A stretch of 64,000 nucleotides of DNA from JAUVPY01 sp034412795. GTDB taxonomy: Bacteria > Chloroflexota > Anaerolineae > 4572-78 > NAK82. The stretch lies in the NCBI GenBank assembly GCA_034412795.1, contig DAOUMD010000217.1:1-64000 (forward strand), given 5' to 3'. Positions 27,472 to 35,333 of this stretch are shown piece after piece. The notes beneath the pieces are model-generated. The model searched no databases. It saw nothing but the letters and a program-made list of their open reading frames with translations, and had not been told where the DNA came from. Made by a program: the position numbers and the translations under genes. Numbering within the stretch: the stretch's first letter is position 1; each line of letters opens with the position of its first letter.

Positions 27472-28671
27472 ATGAGAAAGCTGATCTGGAAATCCATAAT
27501 TCTGCTGATCATTACCTGGCTGGTGATCCCGTCCGCGGCAACTGCCCAGACACGTGGAGACCCGGTGGTACGGGCTGTACTTTTCTACCGCCCCACTTGC
27601 TCGCACTGCCACATGGTCATTAGCGAAGTGCTACTCCCTATGGTGGAGGACTATGGCACCGATCAGCTCCAGATCATTGGGTTTGACATCAGTCAGCCAG
27701 ACGGGGGGCAGATCTTTCAGGCAGCCATCGAGCGATATGAAATCCCACCCGAGCGGCAAGCTGTACCAACACTGATAGTCGGCGATGTGATACTCCTGGG
27801 TAGCATTGAGATCCCCGAAATGTTCCCCGACCTGGTCGAGAAGGGATTGGAGGAGGGCGGCATCGACTGGCCTGACATCCCTGGTTTGGAGCAGACAATC
27901 CCCCCTGAGTACCAGGAGGAAGCCACTCCAGCCACCGAGCCTCAACCGGCAGAAACGCCGACTGCGCCCCCTACGACTGTGCCGACAGCTACGCAGGCGC
28001 CGCCCCCTAGCGCTACCCTCCTTCCCACCCAACCCCCAACTTCCGCTGTCGAATCTACCCCACTTGCTCTGTCTCTCAGTGAAGGAGAAATCCCACAGGC
28101 CGAGGCAGATCCGGTGGGATTCACCCTGGCCGGTGTCGTACTGTTAAGCATGGTTGTTGCCATGGCGTACGCTGCCTGGCGTCTGATAACTGCCTGGCCA
28201 CGTGTATTAGAGCTTGATCGGAATCCCTCCAACATTGCCCAAACCTGGGCGATTCCCATCCTGGCCCTGTTGGGACTGGGCGTAGCTGCCTATCTGGCCT
28301 ACGTGGAAATCACTCACGTTGAGGCCGTCTGCGGACCTGTGGGCGAGTGTAATATCGTCCAATCCAGCCCTTACGCCCGCATCCTGGGCATCCCCATCGC
28401 TGTGCTGGGGTTGCTGAACTACTTAGCCATTGTCGTACTATGGACAGGACAAAAGCTTCTTGACAGCCGGTGGGCTAACCTGTCAGCCCTGGGATTACTG
28501 GCACTGGCCCTGTTCGGCACATTCTTTTCCATATATCTGACCTGTCTGGAACTCTTCGCCATCCACGCCATATGTGCCTGGTGTCTCAGTTCGGCAGTGA
28601 TCACCACGCTACTGATGTTGCTTAGTGCAATTCCTATCACAAGCCAGGCGTCTCCCAAACTTCAGGCATAA
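27472..28671 (+). CDS. Thioredoxin-like / VKOR fusion membrane protein
   Basis: 399 residues from the ATG at 27472. A signal or anchor helix (1-25) is followed by a thioredoxin-like domain with YRPTCSHCH (CxxC, residues about 41-44) and cis-Pro AVPTLIVGD. A ~60-residue Pro/Thr linker follows, then a membrane VKOR domain with loop cysteines CGPVGEC and the active CAWC near residue 370. It would form disulfides in exported proteins. The usual bacterial fusion has VKOR first and thioredoxin last; here the order is reversed. Confidence 0.83.
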   Translation: MRKLIWKSIILLIITWLVIPSAATAQTRGDPVVRAVLFYRPTCSHCHMVISEVLLPMVEDYGTDQLQIIGFDISQPDGGQIFQAAIERYEIPPERQAVPTLIVGDVILLGSIEIPEMFPDLVEKGLEEGGIDWPDIPGLEQTIPPEYQEEATPATEPQPAETPTAPPTTVPTATQAPPPSATLLPTQPPTSAVESTPLALSLSEGEIPQAEADPVGFTLAGVVLLSMVVAMAYAAWRLITAWPRVLELDRNPSNIAQTWAIPILALLGLGVAAYLAYVEITHVEAVCGPVGECNIVQSSPYARILGIPIAVLGLLNYLAIVVLWTGQKLLDSRWANLSALGLLALALFGTFFSIYLTCLELFAIHAICAWCLSSAVITTLLMLLSAIPITSQASPKLQA

Positions 28672-28693
28672 GACCCCCACAAGCCAAAGAAAG

Positions 28694-28722
28694 TTGACAA
28701 GCTAAGACATCTTTGCTATTCT
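28694..28722 (+). promoter_or_regulatory. Ferritin gene promoter
   Basis: TTGACA (28694-28699), 17 bp, TATTCT (28717-28722) with extended -10 TGC. It lies 61 bp before the ferritin ATG. No Fur-box-like palindrome was seen. Confidence 0.75.
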
Positions 28723-28782
28723 AGTGTGTAGCGAATTAGACCAAGCAGACCCTTTTATTCATCGAACAAAGGAGAAACTACA

Positions 28783-29274
28783 ATGTTAAGCAAAACACTG
28801 GAAGCGGCCATCAACGAACAGATCAAGAACGAACTCTATTCAGCCTATCTGTATCTTTCGATGTCGGCCTACCTGGAAGCCAACAACATGCCAGGTTCGG
28901 CACGTTGGATGCGTCTCCAGAGCGAAGAGGAAACGTCGCACGCGATGAAGCTCTTTGACTACATGAACGACCGGGGTAATCGCGTGGTGCTCCAGGCCAT
29001 TGATCAGCCACCATCGGAGTTCGCGTCGGTACTCGATATCTTCGAGAAGGCGTTGGAACACGAACAAAAGGTAACGGGCATGATCAACCGCATTTATGAA
29101 CTCGCGGTCAAAGAGAATGATTACCCCACCCAAGTGGAGCTACAATGGTTCATCACCGAACAGGTCGAAGAGGAAAAGAGCGCCGGTGACATCGTGGAGC
29201 AACTGAAGATTGTCGGCGAGCACGGCCCGTCCCTGATTATGCTCGACAGGGCATTGGGCGCAAGACAAGACTGA
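28783..29274 (+). CDS. ftnA: Non-haem ferritin
   Basis: 163 residues; ribosome site AAAGGAGAAACTAC. A four-helix bundle with ferroxidase ligands in EQIKNELYSAYLYL, EEETSHAMKLF, KALEHEQKVT and FITEQVEEEKS. It oxidises and stores iron in a 24-subunit shell in the cytoplasm. Full family length. Its position after Fe-S and OsmC genes fits an iron/oxidative-stress neighbourhood. Confidence 0.93.
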   Translation: MLSKTLEAAINEQIKNELYSAYLYLSMSAYLEANNMPGSARWMRLQSEEETSHAMKLFDYMNDRGNRVVLQAIDQPPSEFASVLDIFEKALEHEQKVTGMINRIYELAVKENDYPTQVELQWFITEQVEEEKSAGDIVEQLKIVGEHGPSLIMLDRALGARQD

Positions 29275-29394
29275 TCGCAACATCGTATCTTCTCAAAATG
29301 TAGAGGCGAACCCTTGTGGCCGCCCTGTTGGGCAGGCACAAGGCACTGGCCCTACCCCGAATTATTGAGAAGATACGCAGCATCTTTACGACGC

Positions 29395-29429
29395 AGAGGC
29401 GAGGCAGAGACCTCGCCTCTGTTATTTTA
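29395..29429 (+). terminator. Intrinsic terminator downstream of ferritin gene
   Basis: Perfect 10-bp stem 29395-29404 / 29411-29420, loop CAGAGA, then GTTATTTTA. Confidence 0.7.
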
Positions 29430-29450
29430 TGATGTTCTCAGCAGGTGTAC

Positions 29451-29479
29451 TTGACAAACGCGAAAAAGGCTATTATAAT
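29451..29479 (+). promoter_or_regulatory. Promoter of the second exporter operon
   Basis: Exact TTGACA (29451-29456), 17 bp, exact TATAAT (29474-29479). It drives the permease/adaptor/ATPase genes from about 240 bp upstream. Confidence 0.85.
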
Positions 29480-29718
29480 ACACTTGATATTTAGTCTGCC
29501 CTAAATATTTGTTTTGGATACACAAAATATCTTTGTTGAAAAGTAGCCATAAATACAGCTTTTGTCGTAGAGGACCATACGCTCAGCGTGGAAAAACATC
29601 ATCCAAAAGGTGGTTCTTTTTGCACAAGACAACTCCGCTTTTCATCGGATGACAACCGGGAACTCCTATGCTATACTGGAGACCGGAGGATCTGGTAGGT
29701 TAATACAGGACACCCACC

Positions 29719-31950
29719 ATGGTTTTTCGCAATCTTTGGCGTCGCAAGGCGCGCAGTCTATTGACGATGTTTGGCATCGGCATCGGCGTGGCGGCCGTCA
29801 TCGCCCTGGGTGCTATGGCCGAGGGCCTCGCGGACGGCTATGCCGCTTTCGCCGGGGGCAGCGGTGCCGATTTGTTGGTGACCAAGTCCGATGCCGGCGA
29901 CCTGACGTTGAGCACGGTGGACGAGATGGTCGGGGAGCGCATTGCCCAGTTGGCCGACGTGCACAACGTATCGGGCGTGATCTTTAATATGGTCCAGTTG
30001 GAGAAGATCCCCTACTTTATCGTCGGTGGCTATGACCCGGACGAGGTGGCCATCCAACATTTCAAAATCGTTGACGGCCAACCCCTGTCGCGCGACAAGG
30101 AGATCATCCTGGGTCGCCAGGCGGCCGATAATTTGAAGAAATCGGTAGGCGACACCATCAGGCTATACGAGACCCCCTTCCGGATCGTCGGCATCTACGA
30201 AACAGGGCAGAGTTTTGAAGATGGGGGAGGCGTCATTTCACTGAGCGACGCCCAGGCGATCTTCAAAAAGCCGCGCCAGGTGACGTTCTTCGAAGTGCAG
30301 TTGCATGATCTTAGCCGGTTGGATGCTGTAAAGACGCGTATCGAGCAGCTTTTTGACGACCTATCGGTATCCGAGGCGTCTGATGTGGCCGACGAGCAGG
30401 TGACCGTTCAATCCATGCGCGCTATGGCCTGGGGCATAGGTCTGATCGCCGTCCTCATCGGAGGCCTGGGCATGATGAACACCATGGTAATGTCCGTCTT
30501 CGAACAGACCCGAGAGATTGGCGTGTTGAGGGCCGTCGGCTGGCGTAAGGGCCGCGTGCTGCGTCTGATCATGAACCAATCGCTGGTGTTAAGCGCATTG
30601 GGCGGGCTGCTGGGTATCGGGATCGGATTGGGACTGGTGTGGCTGATAAATCGCACGCCGGCCATTTCCAGCTACGCGCCGGGTGTCGTCAAACCCCCAT
30701 TGTTGATCCAGGGAATGGTGGTAGCATTAGTACTGGGAACAGTAGGCGGCCTGTACCCCGCCTGGCGTGCGGCCGGTCTCAGTCCCATCGAGGCGCTGCG
30801 CTACGACAGCGGCGCCGGCGATGGGAACGAGCCATCCTGGGCGCGTATGTTCGGGATGACCTTCCGCAACCTGCTGCGCCGCCGCGCGCGCAGCCTGTTG
30901 ACGATGGGCGGCATCGCCATCGGCGTGGGATTGATCGTGGCGCTGGGTGCCATCACCGAAGGAGTGATACAGGACTTCACCGCCCTGGCCGCGCAAGGAG
31001 GCGCGGAACTGGTCGCCATGCAGGCTAACGTGGCCGATATGGGTTATTCGGTGATTGAGGAACGGATAGGGTACGCCATCGAAGCTATGCCGGAGGTAGA
31101 GGACGTATCGGGCGTTGTATGGGGGTTCTCCAGCGGACAAGGAGCGCCATTCCTGATGGTGTTTGGCATGGATCCCAACGGACATGCGATCCAGCATTTC
31201 CACGTTATTGAAGGAGAGCGGATTCGAGGACGCGGCGAGATTATGCTGGGTAAGGCGGCTGCCGACACGCTGGAAAAGCAAGTGGGCGACGTGCTTAAAC
31301 TGCCGGCAGGGATATACCGTGTCACCGGCATCTACGAAACGGGTGTCGGCTATGAAGAAGGGGGCGGCGTGATGGCCCTGCCCGACGCCCAGGCTGCCTT
31401 TGAAAAACCGCGCCAGGTGAGCATGTTACAGATCAAAGTACACGACCCAACTCAAGTCGAGTCGGTACGCGCGCGGATAGAAAATCGGTTTGGCGACGAC
31501 GTGTCGGTTTCGACGACGGCCAAGTTTGTAGAGGATAGCTCCGATATTCAGAATACCAAAGCTATGTTAGGGGCTATTTTCGCGCTGGCCATCCTGGTGG
31601 GCGGGGTGGTGGTGACCAACACCATGGTGATGGCCGTCATGGAACGCACGCGTGAGATTGGCACGCTGCGCGCCGTCGGCTGGCGCCAGGCGCGAGTGCT
31701 TTGGATGATTCTCAGCGAGTCCCTCTTGCTGGCGTTGATAGCATCTGGATTGGGGATCCTGGTGGGGATCGGCCTTAGCGCAGCACTGGGAACTATCCCC
31801 GGCTTCGGCGATCTTATCTCTGCAGCCTACACGCCACAGATTTTTTTGCAAGCCATCGTCGTCTCGCTCTTCCTGGGCGCCACCGGGGGATTGTATCCCG
31901 CCTGGCACGCCAGCCGCCTGCGCCCGGTGGAGGCATTACGTTATGAATAA
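29719..31950 (+). CDS. Tandem-duplicated FtsX/MacB-type ABC permease
   Basis: 743 residues, about twice the length of one MacB-type permease. The first half starts FRNLWRRKARSLLTMFGIGI and ends at the FtsX motif QTREIGVLRAVGWRKGR. The second half (from about residue 377) repeats this with FRNLLRRRARSLLTMGG and ERTREIGTLRAVGWRQAR. Matching extracytoplasmic motifs (GEIMLGKAAADTLEKQVGD against EIILGRQAADNLKKSVGD) show that the whole unit was duplicated and fused. One chain may replace a permease dimer. The start has no strong ribosome site. Confidence 0.87.
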   Translation: MVFRNLWRRKARSLLTMFGIGIGVAAVIALGAMAEGLADGYAAFAGGSGADLLVTKSDAGDLTLSTVDEMVGERIAQLADVHNVSGVIFNMVQLEKIPYFIVGGYDPDEVAIQHFKIVDGQPLSRDKEIILGRQAADNLKKSVGDTIRLYETPFRIVGIYETGQSFEDGGGVISLSDAQAIFKKPRQVTFFEVQLHDLSRLDAVKTRIEQLFDDLSVSEASDVADEQVTVQSMRAMAWGIGLIAVLIGGLGMMNTMVMSVFEQTREIGVLRAVGWRKGRVLRLIMNQSLVLSALGGLLGIGIGLGLVWLINRTPAISSYAPGVVKPPLLIQGMVVALVLGTVGGLYPAWRAAGLSPIEALRYDSGAGDGNEPSWARMFGMTFRNLLRRRARSLLTMGGIAIGVGLIVALGAITEGVIQDFTALAAQGGAELVAMQANVADMGYSVIEERIGYAIEAMPEVEDVSGVVWGFSSGQGAPFLMVFGMDPNGHAIQHFHVIEGERIRGRGEIMLGKAAADTLEKQVGDVLKLPAGIYRVTGIYETGVGYEEGGGVMALPDAQAAFEKPRQVSMLQIKVHDPTQVESVRARIENRFGDDVSVSTTAKFVEDSSDIQNTKAMLGAIFALAILVGGVVVTNTMVMAVMERTREIGTLRAVGWRQARVLWMILSESLLLALIASGLGILVGIGLSAALGTIPGFGDLISAAYTPQIFLQAIVVSLFLGATGGLYPAWHASRLRPVEALRYE

Positions 31951-31956
31951 TATGCA

Positions 31957-32113
31957 GTACGTCAAGGATGGTTCAGAAATAGGGTAACACTTTCTCAGCC
32001 GGACGAATGACGAACGACGAAGAGATCTGGGCCAATAATTGGTCCTTCGTCTTTCGTCCTTCGTCTGCAATTGTTACCTAATTTCAGGGACATCTGAACC
32101 ATGCCGTACGTCA
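31957..32113. mobile_element. MITE-like hairpin element with 8-bp flanking repeat
   Basis: The element (31965-32105) has the terminal inverted repeat ATGGTTCAGA / TCTGAACCAT and inner complementary tracts GACGAATGACGAACGACGAA / TTCGTCTTTCGTCCTTCGTC. It is flanked on both sides by GTACGTCA (31957-31964, 32106-32113), which looks like a target-site duplication. It lies between the permease and adaptor genes. Confidence 0.65.
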
Positions 32114-32152
32114 TTACGAAATACGCAGTATGAACTGCCAGGAGATCCTGCA

Positions 32153-33625
32153 ATGCGACGCAGAACGCTCATCATCATTATCATAATCATACTTCTGGGG
32201 GTGGCGGCTTACCTGGCGTACACCCAGGTCATTTCGCCATCCGGGGCCCCCACACCGACACCTGAGTTGGTCGATGATTTTGAGACAGTCATCTGGGCTT
32301 CGGGAGAGGTGATACCCGCGAGGTGGGCCAATCTCAGTTTTCCCATCGCCGGACAGATAGTCGAGATACCTGTCTCCGAGGGGGAGGCTGTCACCGCCGG
32401 GACAGTGCTGGCACGGCTGGACACGGCAGAACTGGAAGACGCGGTCGCTGCGGCGGAGGCAGGATTGGAGGCGGCTCAGGCTGACCTGGCACGCCTGAAA
32501 GCGGGAGCTCGCCCGGGTGAGATTACACAGGCCGAAGAGGCGGTGAATTCGGCCGAAGCCGCCCGCGATGGGGCCCAGGCCCAACTGGACCAGGCAAAGG
32601 CAGAACTAGAGCGCCTGAAAAAGGGCGCCCGCCCGGCCGAGATCGCCCAAGCTGAGGAAGCGGTGCACTCAGCCGAGGCTGCCCGCGGCACGGCTCAAGC
32701 CCAACTGGACCAAGCTCAGGCCGAGCTCAAGCGGCTGCTGGCCGGTGCTCGCGAGGAGGAAGTCGAAGCGGCAGGGGCTACAGTCATGAAAGCCGAGGCT
32801 GCTCTGCGCTTGGCTCAGGCCGAGTATGACAAGATCGCCTGGGCCAGCGACGTCGGCACTACCCCGCAGGCACTGGCCCTGGAGACGGCCACCCTGGACT
32901 ATGACGCCGCCAAGGCCAATTACGAGGCGATACTGAACGGCGCCAGGCCGGAGGAGATCGAGGCGGCTCAAGCGGCGGTGGCAGCCGCCAGGTCGAATCT
33001 GGCCCAAGCCGAGGCCGGAGTTAACTCGGCGCAGGCAGCACTCGATTTGGTGCGGGAGGGTGCAAGCCCAGAGCAGATCGCCGCCGCTGAAGCTGCCGTG
33101 GCCCAGGCCCAGGCCAACCTGGCCCAGGCCCAGGCCGGCGTCGGCTCGGCACAGGCAGCGCTCGACCTGCTGTTAGAAGGAGCTACCCCAGAACAGATCG
33201 CTATTGCTGAAGCCGAGGTTGCCCGGGCCGAAGCCAACCTGACCGGCGCGCAAACGGCGCTCGGCCAGGCTATCTTGGTCGCGCCTTTTGACGGCACGGT
33301 GGGCGAAGTATACGTCCGCGCCGGAGAGCAGGTAATCCCCGGATATACGGATCAGTCAGTGATGGCGCTGGGCGATCTGTCTACTATGCAGGTGGAGACG
33401 ACCGACCTGCGCGAGACAGACGTGGGACGCATCGCTGTCGGCCAGGAGGTGGACATCACCTTCGACGCCTTGCCTGACACGCTACAAGGACACGTGGTCT
33501 ACATCAGCCCCAAGGCCAGCAGCGAGCAAGGGGGCGTCAATTACACCACCATCATCAAATTCGACGAGCTTGACCCCCGGCTTCGTTGGGGAATGACGGC
33601 CTACGTTAACATCACGGCGGACTAG
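32153..33625 (+). CDS. HlyD-type membrane-fusion adaptor
   Basis: 490 residues from the ATG at 32153 (AGGAGATCCTGCA before it). Membrane anchor TLIIIIIIILLGVAAYLAY; lipoyl half ASGEVIPARWANLSF; a coiled-coil hairpin (residues about 85-355) of near-identical ~50-residue units (AQAQLDQAKAELERLKKGAR, AQAQLDQAQAELKRLLAGAR); then the second lipoyl half AILVAPFDGTVGEV and beta-barrel. The DNA of the units is also very alike. Partner of the fused permease. Confidence 0.87.
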   Translation: MRRRTLIIIIIIILLGVAAYLAYTQVISPSGAPTPTPELVDDFETVIWASGEVIPARWANLSFPIAGQIVEIPVSEGEAVTAGTVLARLDTAELEDAVAAAEAGLEAAQADLARLKAGARPGEITQAEEAVNSAEAARDGAQAQLDQAKAELERLKKGARPAEIAQAEEAVHSAEAARGTAQAQLDQAQAELKRLLAGAREEEVEAAGATVMKAEAALRLAQAEYDKIAWASDVGTTPQALALETATLDYDAAKANYEAILNGARPEEIEAAQAAVAAARSNLAQAEAGVNSAQAALDLVREGASPEQIAAAEAAVAQAQANLAQAQAGVGSAQAALDLLLEGATPEQIAIAEAEVARAEANLTGAQTALGQAILVAPFDGTVGEVYVRAGEQVIPGYTDQSVMALGDLSTMQVETTDLRETDVGRIAVGQEVDITFDALPDTLQGHVVYISPKASSEQGGVNYTTIIKFDELDPRLRWGMTAYVNITAD

Positions 33626-33626
33626 G

Positions 33627-34493
33627 ATGAGCGAACGACCTACTGTAGTCGAAACACACGATCTGACCAAGATTTACGGGGACGGTGCACAGGTACGCGC
33701 TCTGGATGGCGTGGACCTGACCATCCTCAAGGGTGAATTCCTGACCGTGATGGGGCCATCAGGCAGCGGCAAGAGCACGTTATTAAACATGATCGGCGCG
33801 CTGGATAAGCCCACCAGTGGCCAGGTCATCGTCAACAGCGAAGACCTGGCGACCATCAAAGACGTGGATCGCTTCCGGGCGCGTACTGTGGGCTTTGTCT
33901 TCCAGCTCCACAACCTGCTGCCCGCTCTGACCGCTCGCGAAAATGTCGAAGTCCCCATGCACGGACAGGGTCTGGGCGAAGACGAGATGCGAGAACGCGC
34001 CGAACACTTATTGGGGTTGGTGGGCCTGGCAGACCGGATGCGCCATCTTCCCGGCCAGCTTTCGGGTGGCCAACGCCAAAGGGTAGCCGTGGCGCGGGCG
34101 CTGGCCAACGACCCGGCCATCATACTGGCCGACGAACCCACCGGCAGCCTCGACACCCAAGCTGGGTCCGAGATCACCGACCTGCTGGAAACGATCAACC
34201 GCGACCAGGGCACGACGATTCTCATCGTCACCCACGATCCGAAGGTGGCGCGCCGTACGCGGCGCATCCTCACCATGCACGACGGCAAAGTTGCAGACGA
34301 CCACCGGGTCGAGAGTCTGGTGAAGGAGGATCTGCGTGAACTGGCCCGCTCCCGGCTGGGCAGAATGCTTCTCGACGGAGCCGAGGATGAGGTACTGGCC
34401 GAGGTGGGGCTGGGTGAGGACGAAGGGGAAGCGGCTATCGAAGCTTTGCGCCGGCTGCTGGACCGGACTATGGCGAAGAAAGCCAATGAATGA
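33627..34493 (+). CDS. MacB/LolD-type ABC transporter ATPase
   Basis: 288 residues. Walker A GPSGSGKST, signature LSGGQRQRVAVARAL, Walker B IILADEPTGSLD, H-loop IVTHDPKVA. It starts 1 bp after the adaptor stop. Beyond the core domain there is a ~65-residue acidic extension (EDEVLAEVGLGEDEGEAAIE) absent from the first exporter's ATPase; its role is unknown. It powers the fused permease. Confidence 0.92.
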   Translation: MSERPTVVETHDLTKIYGDGAQVRALDGVDLTILKGEFLTVMGPSGSGKSTLLNMIGALDKPTSGQVIVNSEDLATIKDVDRFRARTVGFVFQLHNLLPALTARENVEVPMHGQGLGEDEMRERAEHLLGLVGLADRMRHLPGQLSGGQRQRVAVARALANDPAIILADEPTGSLDTQAGSEITDLLETINRDQGTTILIVTHDPKVARRTRRILTMHDGKVADDHRVESLVKEDLRELARSRLGRMLLDGAEDEVLAEVGLGEDEGEAAIEALRRLLDRTMAKKANE

Positions 34494-34519
34494 ATTCATC
34501 GGCTGATACAGAAAGTGCG

Positions 34520-34725
34520 TTTTGCCAAGAGAACTGGTTGACAATTTGACTTGCTTTGCCAGACAAATTCGTAAAACGTAAGGCGTAAAGCGTAATGATT
34601 CTGGGCGAATGCGCCTTGCAAATGGGCCTTTACGCATGTTAACAACATTACGCATCACGTTTTACGTTTTACGAGGTTACTTTTTTTGATTTGACCGGTA
34701 AAAAGTGTCAACCCAATAGTGAACC
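34520..34725. mobile_element. MITE-like element, copy B
   Basis: The most complete copy of the element also at 1487-1792 and 49700-49876. One end reads TTTTGCCAAGAGAACTGG and the other CCCAATAGTGAACC. Inside are the inverted tracts CGTAAAACGTAAGG and CACGTTTTACGTTTTACG. No ORF. It lies between convergent genes. Confidence 0.65.
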
Positions 34726-34731
34726 ATCCCT

Positions 34732-34781
34732 TCAACAGGTTTCGTATATCAGCGGGGTGTTTCAACGCCCCGCGACTTTTT
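34732..34781. repeat. Dispersed GTTGAAACACCCC repeat, copy 1
   Basis: On the minus strand it reads AAAAAGTCGCGGGGCGTTGA then AACACCCCGC and GATAT. Similar copies lie at 46474-46535 and 46649-46715. It overlaps the 3' end of the phosphatase gene and encodes its last residues SRGVETPR. Confidence 0.7.
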
Positions 34782-35333
34782 CTTCTCCAACGCGAAGCGC
34801 TCCAGGACCTCTACCTGGGGTGGCGTGGGTTTGATGAAAGGCCGGGCATTGCGGATGAGCGACCACGCCTGGTCCGGGCTCAGCCCGGTGCTGACCAGAT
34901 AGGCGGCGGCCATGGTCGGGGCGCGCCCCACACCGCTGGCACAATGCACGTAAACCCTCCCCCCTCCATCGATGGCCTGGCGGATGAAATCGGCGCCAGT
35001 GCATAGTTGGTCGAGCGTAGGCGCGTGGTCATCGTGGGTGGGCAGCCACAGATATGCCTCAGGCGTGATCCCATGGGCGGCATCGTCGAATTCACTCCGC
35101 ATGTTCACGTCGGCGGTTAGGCCGCGCGCCGCCAGCCAGCGCCAGCCGCGGGCGTTGATCTGCCCCCCCACGTAGAGTTGCGGCGTTACCGGGCAATAGC
35201 GTAATACCGGGCGGCCCACGGTCCATAGATAGAGACGGGTCCAGGCCCAGTTGAAGGTTACCCACAGGCCGTGATGACGCCCACGCCAGGCCACGATCCT
35301 GAGCCCCTTGACGGCCAAGCGTACCGGGTTCAC
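34749..35333 (-). CDS. Dual-specificity-type protein phosphatase
   Basis: 194 residues with a GTG start that overlaps the GH57 stop by 1 bp (TAGTG), so the two are coupled. The catalytic loop HCASGVGRAPT matches HCxxGxxR of Cys-based phosphatases; a general-acid Asp candidate lies in LPTHDDHAPT. It is likely to act on phosphoprotein or, given its GH57 neighbour, on a phosphoglucan as laforin-like enzymes do; that is inference. The last ~8 residues come from a dispersed repeat that may have replaced the original C-terminus. Confidence 0.78.
   Translation of the reverse strand: MNPVRLAVKGLRIVAWRGRHHGLWVTFNWAWTRLYLWTVGRPVLRYCPVTPQLYVGGQINARGWRWLAARGLTADVNMRSEFDDAAHGITPEAYLWLPTHDDHAPTLDQLCTGADFIRQAIDGGGRVYVHCASGVGRAPTMAAAYLVSTGLSPDQAWSLIRNARPFIKPTPPQVEVLERFALEKKKSRGVETPR

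Larger units (their letters stand above)
29275..29718. other. Intergenic region: terminator, promoter and long leader
   Basis: 444 bp. The stem AGAGGCGAGG/CCTCGCCTCT (29395-29420) with GTTATTTTA after it is probably the ferritin terminator. A consensus promoter at 29451-29479 is followed by a ~230-bp leader without a gene. The leader contains AAATATTTG/CAAAATAT-like near-palindromic AT-rich DNA. Confidence 0.6.
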
